The translations under genes were made by a program, and so were the position numbers. From AP-15 sp035252905 (GTDB lineage: Bacteria > Pseudomonadota > Alphaproteobacteria > ATCC43930 > CGMCC-115725): a stretch of DNA of 32,836 nt. The DNA is taken from NCBI GenBank assembly GCA_035252905.1, contig DATFCQ010000037.1, positions 1 to 32,836 of the forward strand. The letters are read 5' to 3'. The notes beneath the pieces are model-generated. The model saw only the letters and a program-made list of their open reading frames with translations. It was not told the origin of the DNA and did no database searches. Positions 22,892-30,343 of this stretch are shown here, one piece after another; the first letter of the stretch is position 1; each line of letters opens with the position of its first letter.

Positions 22892-24280
22892 ATGGCACTA
22901 ATGCCGGCAGGCGAAGAAATGCGGGCAAGCCCCGGCCGCAGAGGCGGCGGCTTTGCATGGCTCAAAAAACTCTATGTCCAGGTCCTGATCGGCATCGCGC
23001 TCGGGGTCATCGTCGGCGAGATCGACGCCAAGCTCGGAGTTCAGTTGAAACCGCTGTCCGACGCCTTCATCAAATTGATCCGCGCCGTCGTGCCCGTCGT
23101 CATCTTCGCCACCGTCGCGGTCGGCATCGCCAAGATGGGCGATATGCGCCGCATCGGCGTCGTCGGCGTGCGGGCGCTGATCTATTTCGAGGTGGTCTCG
23201 ACCCTTGCATTGCTGGTCGGGCTCCTCGTCGGCAATACGTTGCAGCCGGGCGCGGGCCTCCACATCGACCCCGCCTCGCTCGACGCAAAGTCGGTGCAGG
23301 GCTTTGTCAGCCACGCCAAGTCCTTCACCGTCGTCCAGTTCCTGATGCACATGGTACCGACCAACATGGTCGGGGATCTCGCCCGGGGCGAGATCATGCC
23401 GGTCCTAATCATGGCGGTCTTGTTCGGCTTTGCCCTATGCCACATGGGCGAGCGCGGCCGGCGCGTCACCACCCTGATCGACGATCTGATGCAGGCGGTC
23501 TTCGGGATCGTCAATTACATCATGTATCTGGCGCCGATCGCCGCTTTCGGAGCGATCGCCTTCACCGTCGGCAAGTTCGGCTTTCACACGCTCGAAAGCC
23601 TCGGCAAGCTGATCGCCAGCGTCTATGTCACCTCGATCCTGTTCGCGCTCGTCGGCTTCGGCCTGATTGCCCGGCTGTTCGGATTGCGGGTGTGGAAGAT
23701 CGCCCGCTATTTCAAGGACGAATTGCTGATCGCCTTCAGCGCCACGTCGAGCGAGGCGATGATCCCGCGCTCGATCGACAAGCTCGAAAAGATGGGCTGC
23801 TCGCAGGAGGTGGTGGGGCTGGTCTTGCCCACAGGCTTCTCGTTCAATACCGACGGCACTGCGATCTACATGACATTGTCGGTCTTGTTCATCGCCCAGG
23901 CGACCGACATCCATCTGAGCCTCGGACAGCAGCTTGCGATCCTGTTCGTCATGCTGTTCACGTCGAAAGGCGCCGCGGGCATCACCGGGGCAGGCTTTGT
24001 CGCGCTCGCCGCCACCCTGCCCGCCGCCGGCATCATCCCGGTCGGCGGCCTTGCATTGCTCGTCGGCATCGACCGCTTCATGTCCGAGATCCGCGCCGTC
24101 ACCAATCTGTTCAGCAACATCTTCGCGACCGTCGTGGTGGCGAAGTGGATGGGCGAACTCGACGAGCGGCAGGCCGCGCGCGTCCTCGACAACCGCGGCA
24201 GCGAAGACGAGCCGATCGAGGCGCCCGCCCTCGCGCGCGCGGCGCGGCGGCAGGTCGAGTACGAATCAAGGATCGGGTGA
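22892..24280 (+). CDS. Dicarboxylate/amino acid:cation symporter (DAACS family, DctA-like)
   Basis: This 462-residue inner-membrane protein shows the DctA/GltP architecture: N-terminal helix KLYVQVLIGIALGVIVGE, RAVVPVVIFATVAVGIA, hairpin 1 with ATSSEAMIPRSIDKLEKMG, the ion-binding PTGFSFNTDGTAIYMTLSVLFIAQA in TM7 and hairpin 2 TSKGAAGITGAGFVALAATL, then GGLALLVGIDRFMSEIRAVTNLFSN in TM8. It would import C4-dicarboxylates or acidic amino acids with Na+ or H+. ATG 22892 follows a strong GGGAGGAAG site 14 bases after the dehydrogenase stop. The first ~20 residues are a polar extension. The aminotransferase gene converges on it with a 31-base gap. Confidence 0.92.
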   Translation: MALMPAGEEMRASPGRRGGGFAWLKKLYVQVLIGIALGVIVGEIDAKLGVQLKPLSDAFIKLIRAVVPVVIFATVAVGIAKMGDMRRIGVVGVRALIYFEVVSTLALLVGLLVGNTLQPGAGLHIDPASLDAKSVQGFVSHAKSFTVVQFLMHMVPTNMVGDLARGEIMPVLIMAVLFGFALCHMGERGRRVTTLIDDLMQAVFGIVNYIMYLAPIAAFGAIAFTVGKFGFHTLESLGKLIASVYVTSILFALVGFGLIARLFGLRVWKIARYFKDELLIAFSATSSEAMIPRSIDKLEKMGCSQEVVGLVLPTGFSFNTDGTAIYMTLSVLFIAQATDIHLSLGQQLAILFVMLFTSKGAAGITGAGFVALAATLPAAGIIPVGGLALLVGIDRFMSEIRAVTNLFSNIFATVVVAKWMGELDERQAARVLDNRGSEDEPIEAPALARAARRQVEYESRIG

Positions 24281-24311
24281 GGCCCCCGCGCCGCTCTCGG
24301 CCGCCAAGCGC

Positions 24312-25628
24312 TCAGCGGGCGGCCAAGAGCGGCGCGCGGGTCTCGACGAATTCCTCGACCGCGGCGACGAGCCGATCGCCGTCGGAATCGTCGAGCGCGA
24401 TCGACAGGGCGATCATGCCGCGCTTGGCGATCCAGAGGCCGCGCGCCAGCATGTCGAAATAGAACAGGTCGCGCAGTTTCGCATTGCCCGCGGCCGCGTC
24501 GGCGGGTTCGTGGATCGGCCGGTCGGTCATGTGCACCGCCATCATCGAGCCCAGCCCGGTGAACTGCATCGGCAATCCGCGGCGGCGCGCCACAGCGTCG
24601 AGCCGCGCGCGCAATCGGTCGCCCCATTCGTTGAGCGCGCGGGCGCGCTCGGGCGTGTAGATCCGCGTCAGTCCGGCGAGCCCGGCACTCATCGTCAACA
24701 CGTTGTTGTTGAACGTGCCGGCATGCGGGAAGGCGTCGGGCCGGCGCGGGTCGAACCGCGCCATCAACTCGGCGCGGCCGCCAAAGGCGCCAAAGCTCAT
24801 GCCGCCGCCGACATATTTACCCAAGGTGGTCAGGTCGGGAAGGATGCCGTGCACCTCCTGCAACCCGCCCGGAGCGAGGCGCGAGGTCATCACCTCGTCA
24901 AAGATCAGCAATGCCCCGGTCTCGTCCGCCAAGGTCCGCAATCCGGCGAGAAACTCCGGCGCGGCCGGGATGCAGCCGCCGCTGCCGATCATCGGCTCAA
25001 TGAGGATCGCGGCGAGGTCGCCTTTGTGCGGCAGGGCGGTCTCGCGCACCGCGGCGAGGTCGTTGTAGCGCGCGCGCACAAAGTCGAAGGGCACGTTGAT
25101 CGGGCTGCCGCCGTCGCGGAAATAGAACACGCCGCCGTGATAGCCGCCGTCAAAGACGAGGATCTTCGACCGGCCGGTGATCGCGCGGGCGGCGGCGACC
25201 GCCATCAGATTGGCCTCGGTCCCGGAATTGGTGAAGCGCACCAGTTCGATCCCGGGAAAGCGGGCGCACACCGCCGCGGCAAAGCGCGCCTCGATTTCGT
25301 TATGCCCGCCGAAATTGAGTCCCTCTTTGAGGGCCTCCTCGATTGCCGCGCGGATGACCGGATGCGAGTGACCGTAGATGCCGGCGGTGTACTCGCTCAG
25401 AAAGTCGACATAGTCGTGGCCGTCGAGATCGGTGAGCCGCGCCCCCTCGCCGTGCCGGATCGCCAGCGGAAAAGGGTCGACGTGGATGACTGTGCGAGTA
25501 TTGCCGCCCGGCATCGCCGCACAGGCCTCGCGGTGCCGGGCGAGGCTCAGGGGATTGCGCGCCCGGTACAGCTCGATCGCCTCGGCGAGCGCGTTGTCGA
25601 TGTCGATATTGGCGGCGCGGGTCGTCAT
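24312..25628 (-). CDS. Class III PLP aminotransferase, glutamate-1-semialdehyde aminomutase-like
   Basis: The 438-residue product is a class III (fold type I) PLP enzyme: PGGNTRTVIHVDPFPLAI near the N-terminus, DGHDYVDFLSEYTAGIYGHSHP (69-90), SGTEANLMAVAAARAITGRSKIL (135-157), GGYHG (161-165), IFDEVMTSR (cofactor D244), TTLGKYVGGGMSFGAFGG (Schiff-base K271) and PHAGTFNNNVLTM. The overall pattern is that of the HemL-like branch, but members of this branch are often catabolic aminotransferases, and no heme genes are near. HemL itself is therefore not assumed. ATG 25628 follows GAGGAGGAC. It converges with the symporter gene and may act on an amino acid that the symporter imports. Confidence 0.9.
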   Translation of the reverse strand: MTTRAANIDIDNALAEAIELYRARNPLSLARHREACAAMPGGNTRTVIHVDPFPLAIRHGEGARLTDLDGHDYVDFLSEYTAGIYGHSHPVIRAAIEEALKEGLNFGGHNEIEARFAAAVCARFPGIELVRFTNSGTEANLMAVAAARAITGRSKILVFDGGYHGGVFYFRDGGSPINVPFDFVRARYNDLAAVRETALPHKGDLAAILIEPMIGSGGCIPAAPEFLAGLRTLADETGALLIFDEVMTSRLAPGGLQEVHGILPDLTTLGKYVGGGMSFGAFGGRAELMARFDPRRPDAFPHAGTFNNNVLTMSAGLAGLTRIYTPERARALNEWGDRLRARLDAVARRRGLPMQFTGLGSMMAVHMTDRPIHEPADAAAGNAKLRDLFYFDMLARGLWIAKRGMIALSIALDDSDGDRLVAAVEEFVETRAPLLAAR

Positions 25629-25743
25629 GCTCTGTCCTCCTCTCGGAGCCCGCCTCAGCTTCGCGGACCGTACGGCGGCAGGCAAGCCCGCGCGTTGCAG
25701 CAGGCGCGATTTTCCGATCCTAACGCGGCCGTCCCGGCCGCAC

Positions 25744-25778
25744 GCGGGCGGCCCTTCGCCGAGATCAGGAGCCCGCGC
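25744..25778. repeat. Diverged intergenic copy of the fahA-internal repeat
   Basis: GCGGGCGGCCCTTCG is identical to bases 1413-1427, followed by five mostly different bases and then ATCAGGAGC, against CTCAGGAGC at 1432-1440. The shared 15-base block and the matching second half make chance similarity unlikely. Confidence 0.5.
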
Positions 25779-25782
25779 TCCT

Positions 25783-25869
25783 TCAGAATCCCCTGACCGC
25801 CTCGCAGGCGGCAAAGAGTGTCCAGGCGACCGCCAGACCCAGGGTCGTCCAATAGAACAGCCGGTACAT
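25783..25869 (-). CDS. Possible 28-residue single-span membrane micro-protein
   Basis: Read on the minus strand, ATG 25869 opens a 28-codon frame ending TGA. It begins MYRLFYWTTLGLAVAWTLFA and ends in a short polar ACEAVRGF. It is almost entirely one hydrophobic helix with a basic, aromatic start, unlike random GC-rich frames. The upstream sequence GAAGCAAG is a weak ribosome site. It would be transcribed with the aminotransferase 155 bases downstream. I do not recognise a family; this is a speculative gene. Confidence 0.35.
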   Translation of the reverse strand: MYRLFYWTTLGLAVAWTLFAACEAVRGF

Positions 25870-25956
25870 CTTGCTTCGATGCCCATAGGGCGGAATCTTG
25901 TCAAATTTTCGCGTGACGAGGTCCGGCTACCGGCCCGAACACGGGAGGGAGATGCC

Positions 25957-27174
25957 ATGCCGTCGTCACCCCCGAGCGCAGCGGCCCGGCCGATCCTCTC
26001 CCGGCTTGCAGCGGGGCTCGAAGGCGGCCTCGATCTAGCGGCGTTGCTGTTCCTGCCGGTCCTGGCGCTGGTTTCGCGCGGCCTGGCGGCACTCGCAGCG
26101 ATCGCCGGCGTCCTCGCTCTGGCTCTCGTGTTGTGCAGCAGACCTGGGGCGTTGCGCACTCCTGCGGCGCCGGCGGTGCTGTTTGCCCTCCTGGTGCTGT
26201 GGGGAGCGATCTCGGCGGCGTGGTCGCCTGACCCCGCGCTCAGCCTGATCATGGCCGCACGCCTCGCCGGGTTGTTTGCCGCCGGGCTGGCGCTCGTCGC
26301 CTGTGTCCCTGTGATCGCCGCTCCCGAGCGGCTGTTGCGCTGTTTTTTTGCCGGCCTTGCACTCGGCCTCGCGATCCTCTGGGTGCAGCGGGCGACGGGC
26401 GGGGTGTTGACGCGGCCGTTTTTTGTGCGCGGCTTTGTCGCACCGCAGCTCAATCAGGCCTCGGACACGCTCGCAATTCTCGCGCTGCCGGCGAGCGCGA
26501 TGCTGTGGCATGAGCACAGGAGAGGCGCAGCGCTCTTGCTCCTCTCCGCCGCCGCGGCAATTTATACGCTTGTCGGCACCTCCGCGCAGGCCAGCTTTGT
26601 CGCGGGGCTCGCCGCCGCATTTCTGTTTTACTACCGGCGCGGCCTGTTCGCGCCGATCGCCGCGGTCCTTTCGGTCCTCGTCATCGTCACGGCGCCGCTG
26701 ACCTTTGGCAAACTCGCGCAAATCGGGCCGTTCGTGCACCTGGCCGACGATTTCAAAAGCTCGGTCCCGCATCGCCTGTTGATCTGGTCCTTTGTCGGCG
26801 ACCGGATCGCGGAGAAACCGTTCCGGGGCTGGGGTCTCGACGCCTCGCGCACAATCCCCGGAGGGACGGAATGGATCCGGCCGGGGCAGCCCTGGCTGCC
26901 GCTCCACCCGCACGACGCGCCGTTGCAGCTCTGGCTTGAACTCGGGGTCCCCGGCATCGTCCTCGGCGCGCTAATCATCGCGCGGCTGTGGCGCGCACTC
27001 GGCACCGCGCGCTGGCCGCCGCTCTATGCAGCGGCGTGCGCCGGGGGCCTCGCCGCCGCTCTCGCCGAGGCGCTCGGCACCTATGGGATCTGGCAGGAAT
27101 GGTGGGTCGGAACCTTGTGGTTCTCCCTGTTCCTGACCCTGGTCATGGCGAGGAGCGGCAAAGCCGTGGTTTAG
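25957..27174 (+). CDS. O-antigen ligase/polymerase-like membrane protein (Wzy_C family)
   Basis: The 405-residue product has about ten hydrophobic segments and the O-antigen ligase family signature: ALLVLWGAISAAWSPDPALSL early on, VPHRLLIWSFVGDRIAEKPFRGWGLDASR before the large periplasmic loop, and HPHDAPLQLWLELGVPGIVLGA with the loop histidines. Members join polysaccharide to lipid A core, or polymerise or ligate other glycans; no glycosyltransferase genes are in the window, so the glycan is unknown. ATG 25957 follows GGGAGGGA. The stop overlaps the stop of the convergent hydrolase gene: the four bases TTAG at 27171-27174 hold TAG for this gene and, on the other strand, TAA for its neighbour. 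Confidence 0.85.
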   Translation: MPSSPPSAAARPILSRLAAGLEGGLDLAALLFLPVLALVSRGLAALAAIAGVLALALVLCSRPGALRTPAAPAVLFALLVLWGAISAAWSPDPALSLIMAARLAGLFAAGLALVACVPVIAAPERLLRCFFAGLALGLAILWVQRATGGVLTRPFFVRGFVAPQLNQASDTLAILALPASAMLWHEHRRGAALLLLSAAAAIYTLVGTSAQASFVAGLAAAFLFYYRRGLFAPIAAVLSVLVIVTAPLTFGKLAQIGPFVHLADDFKSSVPHRLLIWSFVGDRIAEKPFRGWGLDASRTIPGGTEWIRPGQPWLPLHPHDAPLQLWLELGVPGIVLGALIIARLWRALGTARWPPLYAAACAGGLAAALAEALGTYGIWQEWWVGTLWFSLFLTLVMARSGKAVV

Positions 27175-29042
27175 AACCGGCCGCAAGCGCGGGCGGCTTC
27201 GACATAGGCGCGCATATCCTCGGGCAGCAGCAGGCGCGCGGCAACGAGCGCCGCCGCTGCCGCCTCGACCTGCGCGACATAGCCGGCGCGGTCGCCGTAG
27301 CGCTCGGCCAATGAGGGGCGCGGGTCGCCGGTTCGCGCGCGCTCCGCACGGGTCCGTGCAAATGGCACGAACGAGCCGTCGCGGTCGCACAACTCGCAAG
27401 GCTCCTCGCGATACACGTTCCACCCGGTATGGGTGCCGAGCGGCACGGCGACCGGCGGCAGGCGGATGCCGGTGATCTCGTTGCCGTCGGCGTCGACCGC
27501 CGCGACGCGGGCGCCGTAGCACGTATCGAGCCGCGCCGGGGGATCGACCCAGTCGACCGGCGGCACGATCGGGTTGGCGCCGGGAGCGACGGCAAAGCCG
27601 GGAATGGCGGGCATCCGCACCTCCTCCGCCCTGACCGCCGTGCCGTCGGCGATCATCGGCACGCGGCTCGGCGGCGGCGCGACGCCTTTCGTCGTCCATT
27701 CTTCGAGCGCCCGGAACAAGGCGCGCAAGGCCGGGGTCGCGCTCACCGGGTTGCGCGGGTTGGCGCACGGGCCGGGGCTCGGATCGGCGCCGGGGCGGCC
27801 GCCGTGCTGGGTCCCGGCGATCATGTAGACGCGCACGTTCGGGGGCAATCCGGCATCGCTCCGGCCGAGCGGATCGGTGTGCACGAGCGAGGCGCCCTTC
27901 TGCCAGTATTCGGTCGCACTGTTGACCTCGATCACCAGCGGATCGCTCGCCCGGCCCTTCAAGATTGCATCGGTCCGGCCCGAGAACGGGTCGGTCATCA
28001 TGGCATGACTGAATGGAAACCAGTTCTCGGGGTAGAGCCGGTCTTCGTGCTGCGTCGCGGTGCGTCCGGGCATGCCGAAGCGGTGATTGGCGAACACCTT
28101 GCCAGCGCCGGCGACATGGGTCAGGACGCCGTCGAAGATGCGCCGCCCGCGCCCATCTTCGTTCATGCCGAGTTCGAGGAAATGGCGCAGAAACCGTCCG
28201 CTTTGCGACACGCCAAAGGCGAGGGCGTGGGCGATGCCGCCGACGAGGTCGGCGCGCTCGTAGCGCAGCGCGGCGACGAGGTCGCGCACCGCGGCAAAGC
28301 CGGTGCCAAGCACCCGCGCTTCCGCCGCCTCGTACCACAATTCGTAGATCTTGTAGGGTGCGAACACTGTGCCGTGCGGCAACAGCCGGATCGACTGCGC
28401 GTCGGCAAATTCCCAGCCCTCGGCCGGGATCTCCTGGCGCGCATCGCTTTCGCGCGCGCGCACGGCAAGGCGCGCCTTGGTTCGGTCGGGCGCGGCGGCG
28501 GGATAAGGCAGGCGCACGAGGTCGCCCTTGTTCGGGGTGCGGGTGCCAATGTGGAATTCGTGGCGGATCACTCCGGGAACCGGCCGCCCCTGTGCCAGCG
28601 CCATCGGGAAGCGCGCCCCAAGCCCGTTATTGGCGGTCGGCGCACCCGGGTCCCAGCCCGACCACAGGATCGTATAGCCGCGCCCGAGACTGAAGCCGAT
28701 CCCGGCGTCGCGGGCGGTTTTCGGATCGTTGCCGTCGGCGGGCCCGTCGTCGAGCATGGCCAAGATCCGCTTGTTGCCGCGGTTGGTCACGTCATAGACG
28801 AGAAGGCCGGCGGAGCGCGGCCGGACCGGACGCAACATGAAAAAGTCGCTCTCGTATTCGACGAGCCCTGCCTCATTCCGCGGCGCCTTGTCGAGATCGA
28901 CGATGACCCGGTTTTGCGCCGCTGCCGGATCGAGCGTGCCGAGGACCACACCGCGCACCCGTTCATAGGGGCCAGTCTCGCCCCACGACCGCCCCTCGGC
29001 AAAAGGCTCGACCGCATCAATCCGCAGTTTGATTCCGACCAT
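27171..29042 (-). CDS. Large alpha/beta-hydrolase domain protein (Abhydrolase_10-like)
   Basis: This 623-residue protein matches a family of long alpha/beta-hydrolase proteins. Landmarks are GPYERVRGVVLGTLDPA (24-40), SAGLLVYDVTNRGN (77-90), GIGFSLGRGYTILWSGWD (114-131), the nucleophile elbow GVSQSG (277-282, S279), HRFGMPGRTATQHEDRLYPENWFPFSHA and VNSATEYWQKGASLVHTDPLG. The family function is not well defined in my knowledge; esterase or lactonase activity on a large or hydrophobic substrate is an inference. No signal peptide is seen, unlike many relatives. Start ATG 29042 follows GAGGGGAGGA. It appears monocistronic, with a decayed gene and a palindrome upstream. Confidence 0.85.
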   Translation of the reverse strand: MVGIKLRIDAVEPFAEGRSWGETGPYERVRGVVLGTLDPAAAQNRVIVDLDKAPRNEAGLVEYESDFFMLRPVRPRSAGLLVYDVTNRGNKRILAMLDDGPADGNDPKTARDAGIGFSLGRGYTILWSGWDPGAPTANNGLGARFPMALAQGRPVPGVIRHEFHIGTRTPNKGDLVRLPYPAAAPDRTKARLAVRARESDARQEIPAEGWEFADAQSIRLLPHGTVFAPYKIYELWYEAAEARVLGTGFAAVRDLVAALRYERADLVGGIAHALAFGVSQSGRFLRHFLELGMNEDGRGRRIFDGVLTHVAGAGKVFANHRFGMPGRTATQHEDRLYPENWFPFSHAMMTDPFSGRTDAILKGRASDPLVIEVNSATEYWQKGASLVHTDPLGRSDAGLPPNVRVYMIAGTQHGGRPGADPSPGPCANPRNPVSATPALRALFRALEEWTTKGVAPPPSRVPMIADGTAVRAEEVRMPAIPGFAVAPGANPIVPPVDWVDPPARLDTCYGARVAAVDADGNEITGIRLPPVAVPLGTHTGWNVYREEPCELCDRDGSFVPFARTRAERARTGDPRPSLAERYGDRAGYVAQVEAAAAALVAARLLLPEDMRAYVEAARACGRF

Positions 29043-29086
29043 CGCACATCCTCCCCTCTCGGCCCGCGCGGATCATAATACCCGAC

Positions 29087-29272
29087 TCAGAATGACGAAT
29101 CCGGCCCGGCGAGAAAGCGCGCGCACCACTCCGTCGAATTCCGCGATGCTCTTGAACCAGAGTCGCGGCGCCGTTTGCGCCCGGGGTCGCCCTCGGGAGC
29201 AAACCAGAAATCGAGCAGTTCCGGCGCCCGCTCGGAAATGACAGGGAACGGCGCCGCCCGCTTAGGACTCAT
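29087..29272 (-). pseudogene. Truncated, frameshifted DUF924 family gene remnant
   Basis: From ATG 29272 the minus strand reads to ELLDFWFAPEGDPGRKRR, which looks like the VLDFWF start of DUF924 proteins. The matching continuation, LWFKSIAEFDGVVRA, is found only in another frame, and ARFLAG again in the first frame, so two frame changes are needed. DUF924 proteins usually have about 180-200 residues; only about 60 codons remain before the sequence runs into the hydrolase gene upstream region. This is either real decay or sequencing error followed by truncation; truncation cannot be a simple base-call error. Confidence 0.55.
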
Positions 29273-29311
29273 AGAAAGACCGAAGTAAGGTTCGCATGCG
29301 CAAATTCCCGG

Positions 29312-29397
29312 TCGTCTCCGCGAAAGCGGAAACCCAGGGGCCGCAAGGCAGAAACCCCGATATCCGGCCCCTGGATTCCCGCCTTCGCGGGAATGAC
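29312..29397. repeat. Imperfect inverted repeat, GCGGGAATCCAGG type
   Basis: Left arm 29312-29342 and right arm 29367-29397 are about 31 bases each and pair at about 25 of 31 positions by eye, ending in CCAGGGGCC and GGCCCCTGG. The right arm carries the CTGGATTCCCGCCTTCGCGG motif familiar from dispersed intergenic palindromes of proteobacteria. It directly abuts the decayed DUF924 gene. Confidence 0.65.
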
Positions 29398-29488
29398 GGA
29401 AAAAGGTGCGAAGACGTGGGCATTCCATAGGGCGAAGGCCGGGATAGGCACCAAGGAGCGGCACCAGACGAGATATTTTTCACCACGC

Positions 29489-30286
29489 TCAGCTCGGCAC
29501 CAGGCCGCCGTCGACATTGTAGGCCTGGCCGGTGATGTTGCGCGCGCCGGGCGAGGCGAGGAACACCGCCATTGCCGCGATGTCGTCCGGCGTGTTGGCG
29601 CGGCCGATCGGGATGCGGCTTTCCGATTCGGCGAGGATCTGCTCGATCGGGATGCCGCGCTCGGCCGCCCGCGCCTCGGCATTGCGCAGGCCGAGCGCGG
29701 TGCGCGTGACGCCCGGACAGATCGCGTTTACGGTGATGTTGTGGCGGCCGAGCTGCTGCGCTGCGATCTTGGTCAAGGCGATGACCGCCCCCTTGCTTGC
29801 GGCATAGGCGGCGTTAGAGGTGCCGGCATAGCCGCGCCCGGCGATCGAGGCGATATTGATAATGTGGCCGCCGCGCCGGTCGGTCTCGTTCTGGCGGATC
29901 ATCTCGCGCGCGGCGCGCTGCAGGCAGAAGAACACGCCTTTGGCATTAACCCGGTGGATGCGGTCCCAATCCGCCTCCGTCAAGTCCATGACGTAGGCGT
30001 AGCGCGTGACGCCGGCATTGTTGACGATGATGTCGAGCCGGCCGAACTCGGCAACCGCGCGCGCCACCATCGCGTCGATACTGCCGACATCGCCGCAATC
30101 GGCCGCGATCGCGAGCGCCCGGCCGCTGTTGCCGGCCGCCTGCGCGGCGGTGCGCCCGGCCGCTTCGGCATCGATGTCGGCGGCGGCGAGGTTGGCTCCG
30201 GCCTTGGCCATCGCCAGTGCGATCGCTTCGCCGATCCCGGCGCCCGCTCCGGTGACCAGCGCCGTCCGACCTTCGAGGAACGACAT
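29489..30286 (-). CDS. Short-chain dehydrogenase/reductase (FabG-like SDR)
   Basis: The 265-residue product is a classical SDR: cofactor motif TGAGAGIG near residue 13, NNAG in the 90s, the Ser of IINIASIAGRG, catalytic YAASK, then NAICPGVTRT and the C-terminal FLASPGARNITGQAYNVDGG. D in AAADIDAEAAG after beta-2 favours NAD(H). It oxidises or reduces a hydroxyl/keto group on an unknown substrate. ATG 30286 follows GGGAGGAGAGG; the in-frame ATG 30310 lacks a site. It diverges from the aminotransferase gene across only 57 bases, so the two probably share a control region. Confidence 0.92.
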   Translation of the reverse strand: MSFLEGRTALVTGAGAGIGEAIALAMAKAGANLAAADIDAEAAGRTAAQAAGNSGRALAIAADCGDVGSIDAMVARAVAEFGRLDIIVNNAGVTRYAYVMDLTEADWDRIHRVNAKGVFFCLQRAAREMIRQNETDRRGGHIINIASIAGRGYAGTSNAAYAASKGAVIALTKIAAQQLGRHNITVNAICPGVTRTALGLRNAEARAAERGIPIEQILAESESRIPIGRANTPDDIAAMAVFLASPGARNITGQAYNVDGGLVPS

Positions 30287-30343
30287 CCTCTCCTCCCACC
30301 GCGTTTCCATCCCCCGCTATTGTGCCACGAGAAGGAGCCTCAA
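30287..30343. promoter_or_regulatory. Short divergent control region between SDR and aminotransferase genes
   Basis: Only 57 bases separate the two divergent starts and both ribosome sites lie in it (GGAGGAGAGG for the SDR, AAGGAG for the aminotransferase). Any promoters must overlap each other or the opposing coding sequence. I could not identify -35/-10 boxes with confidence. Confidence 0.35.

Larger units (their letters stand above)
25629..25956. other. 328-base gap with repeats and one possible micro-gene
   Basis: The gap between the aminotransferase and the O-antigen-ligase-like gene (divergent) contains a diverged copy of the fahA repeat (25744-25778), a 28-codon reading frame on the minus strand (25783-25869) and a half-copy of the GGGCGGAA element (25884-25896). 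No further gene is visible. The right end supplies the GGGAGGGA ribosome site (25944-25951) of the ligase-like gene. Confidence 0.5.
29043..29488. other. 446-base gene-poor stretch
   Basis: Between the hydrolase start and the SDR stop this stretch holds a frame-broken DUF924 remnant (29087-29272) and an imperfect palindrome of the GCGGGAATCCAGG type (29312-29397). I see no intact gene, and the longer frames that cross it run through the palindrome. Confidence 0.6.

Noticed and set aside
24312..25628. Naming the class III aminotransferase hemL
   Set aside because: The motifs fit the wider glutamate-semialdehyde aminomutase-like group, but the context is catabolic and transport-related with no heme synthesis genes, so the specific name is not supported.
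25629..26453. Long upstream extension of the class III aminotransferase frame (713 codons in total)
   Set aside because: The extension is Arg/Pro-rich, overlaps the start of the O-antigen-ligase-like gene and precedes a well-placed start with GAGGAGGAC at 25628.
29393..30343. Upstream extension of the class I/II aminotransferase frame
   Set aside because: It lies opposite the SDR gene, which has all catalytic motifs, and the GTG at 30344 has an ideal AAGGAG site.
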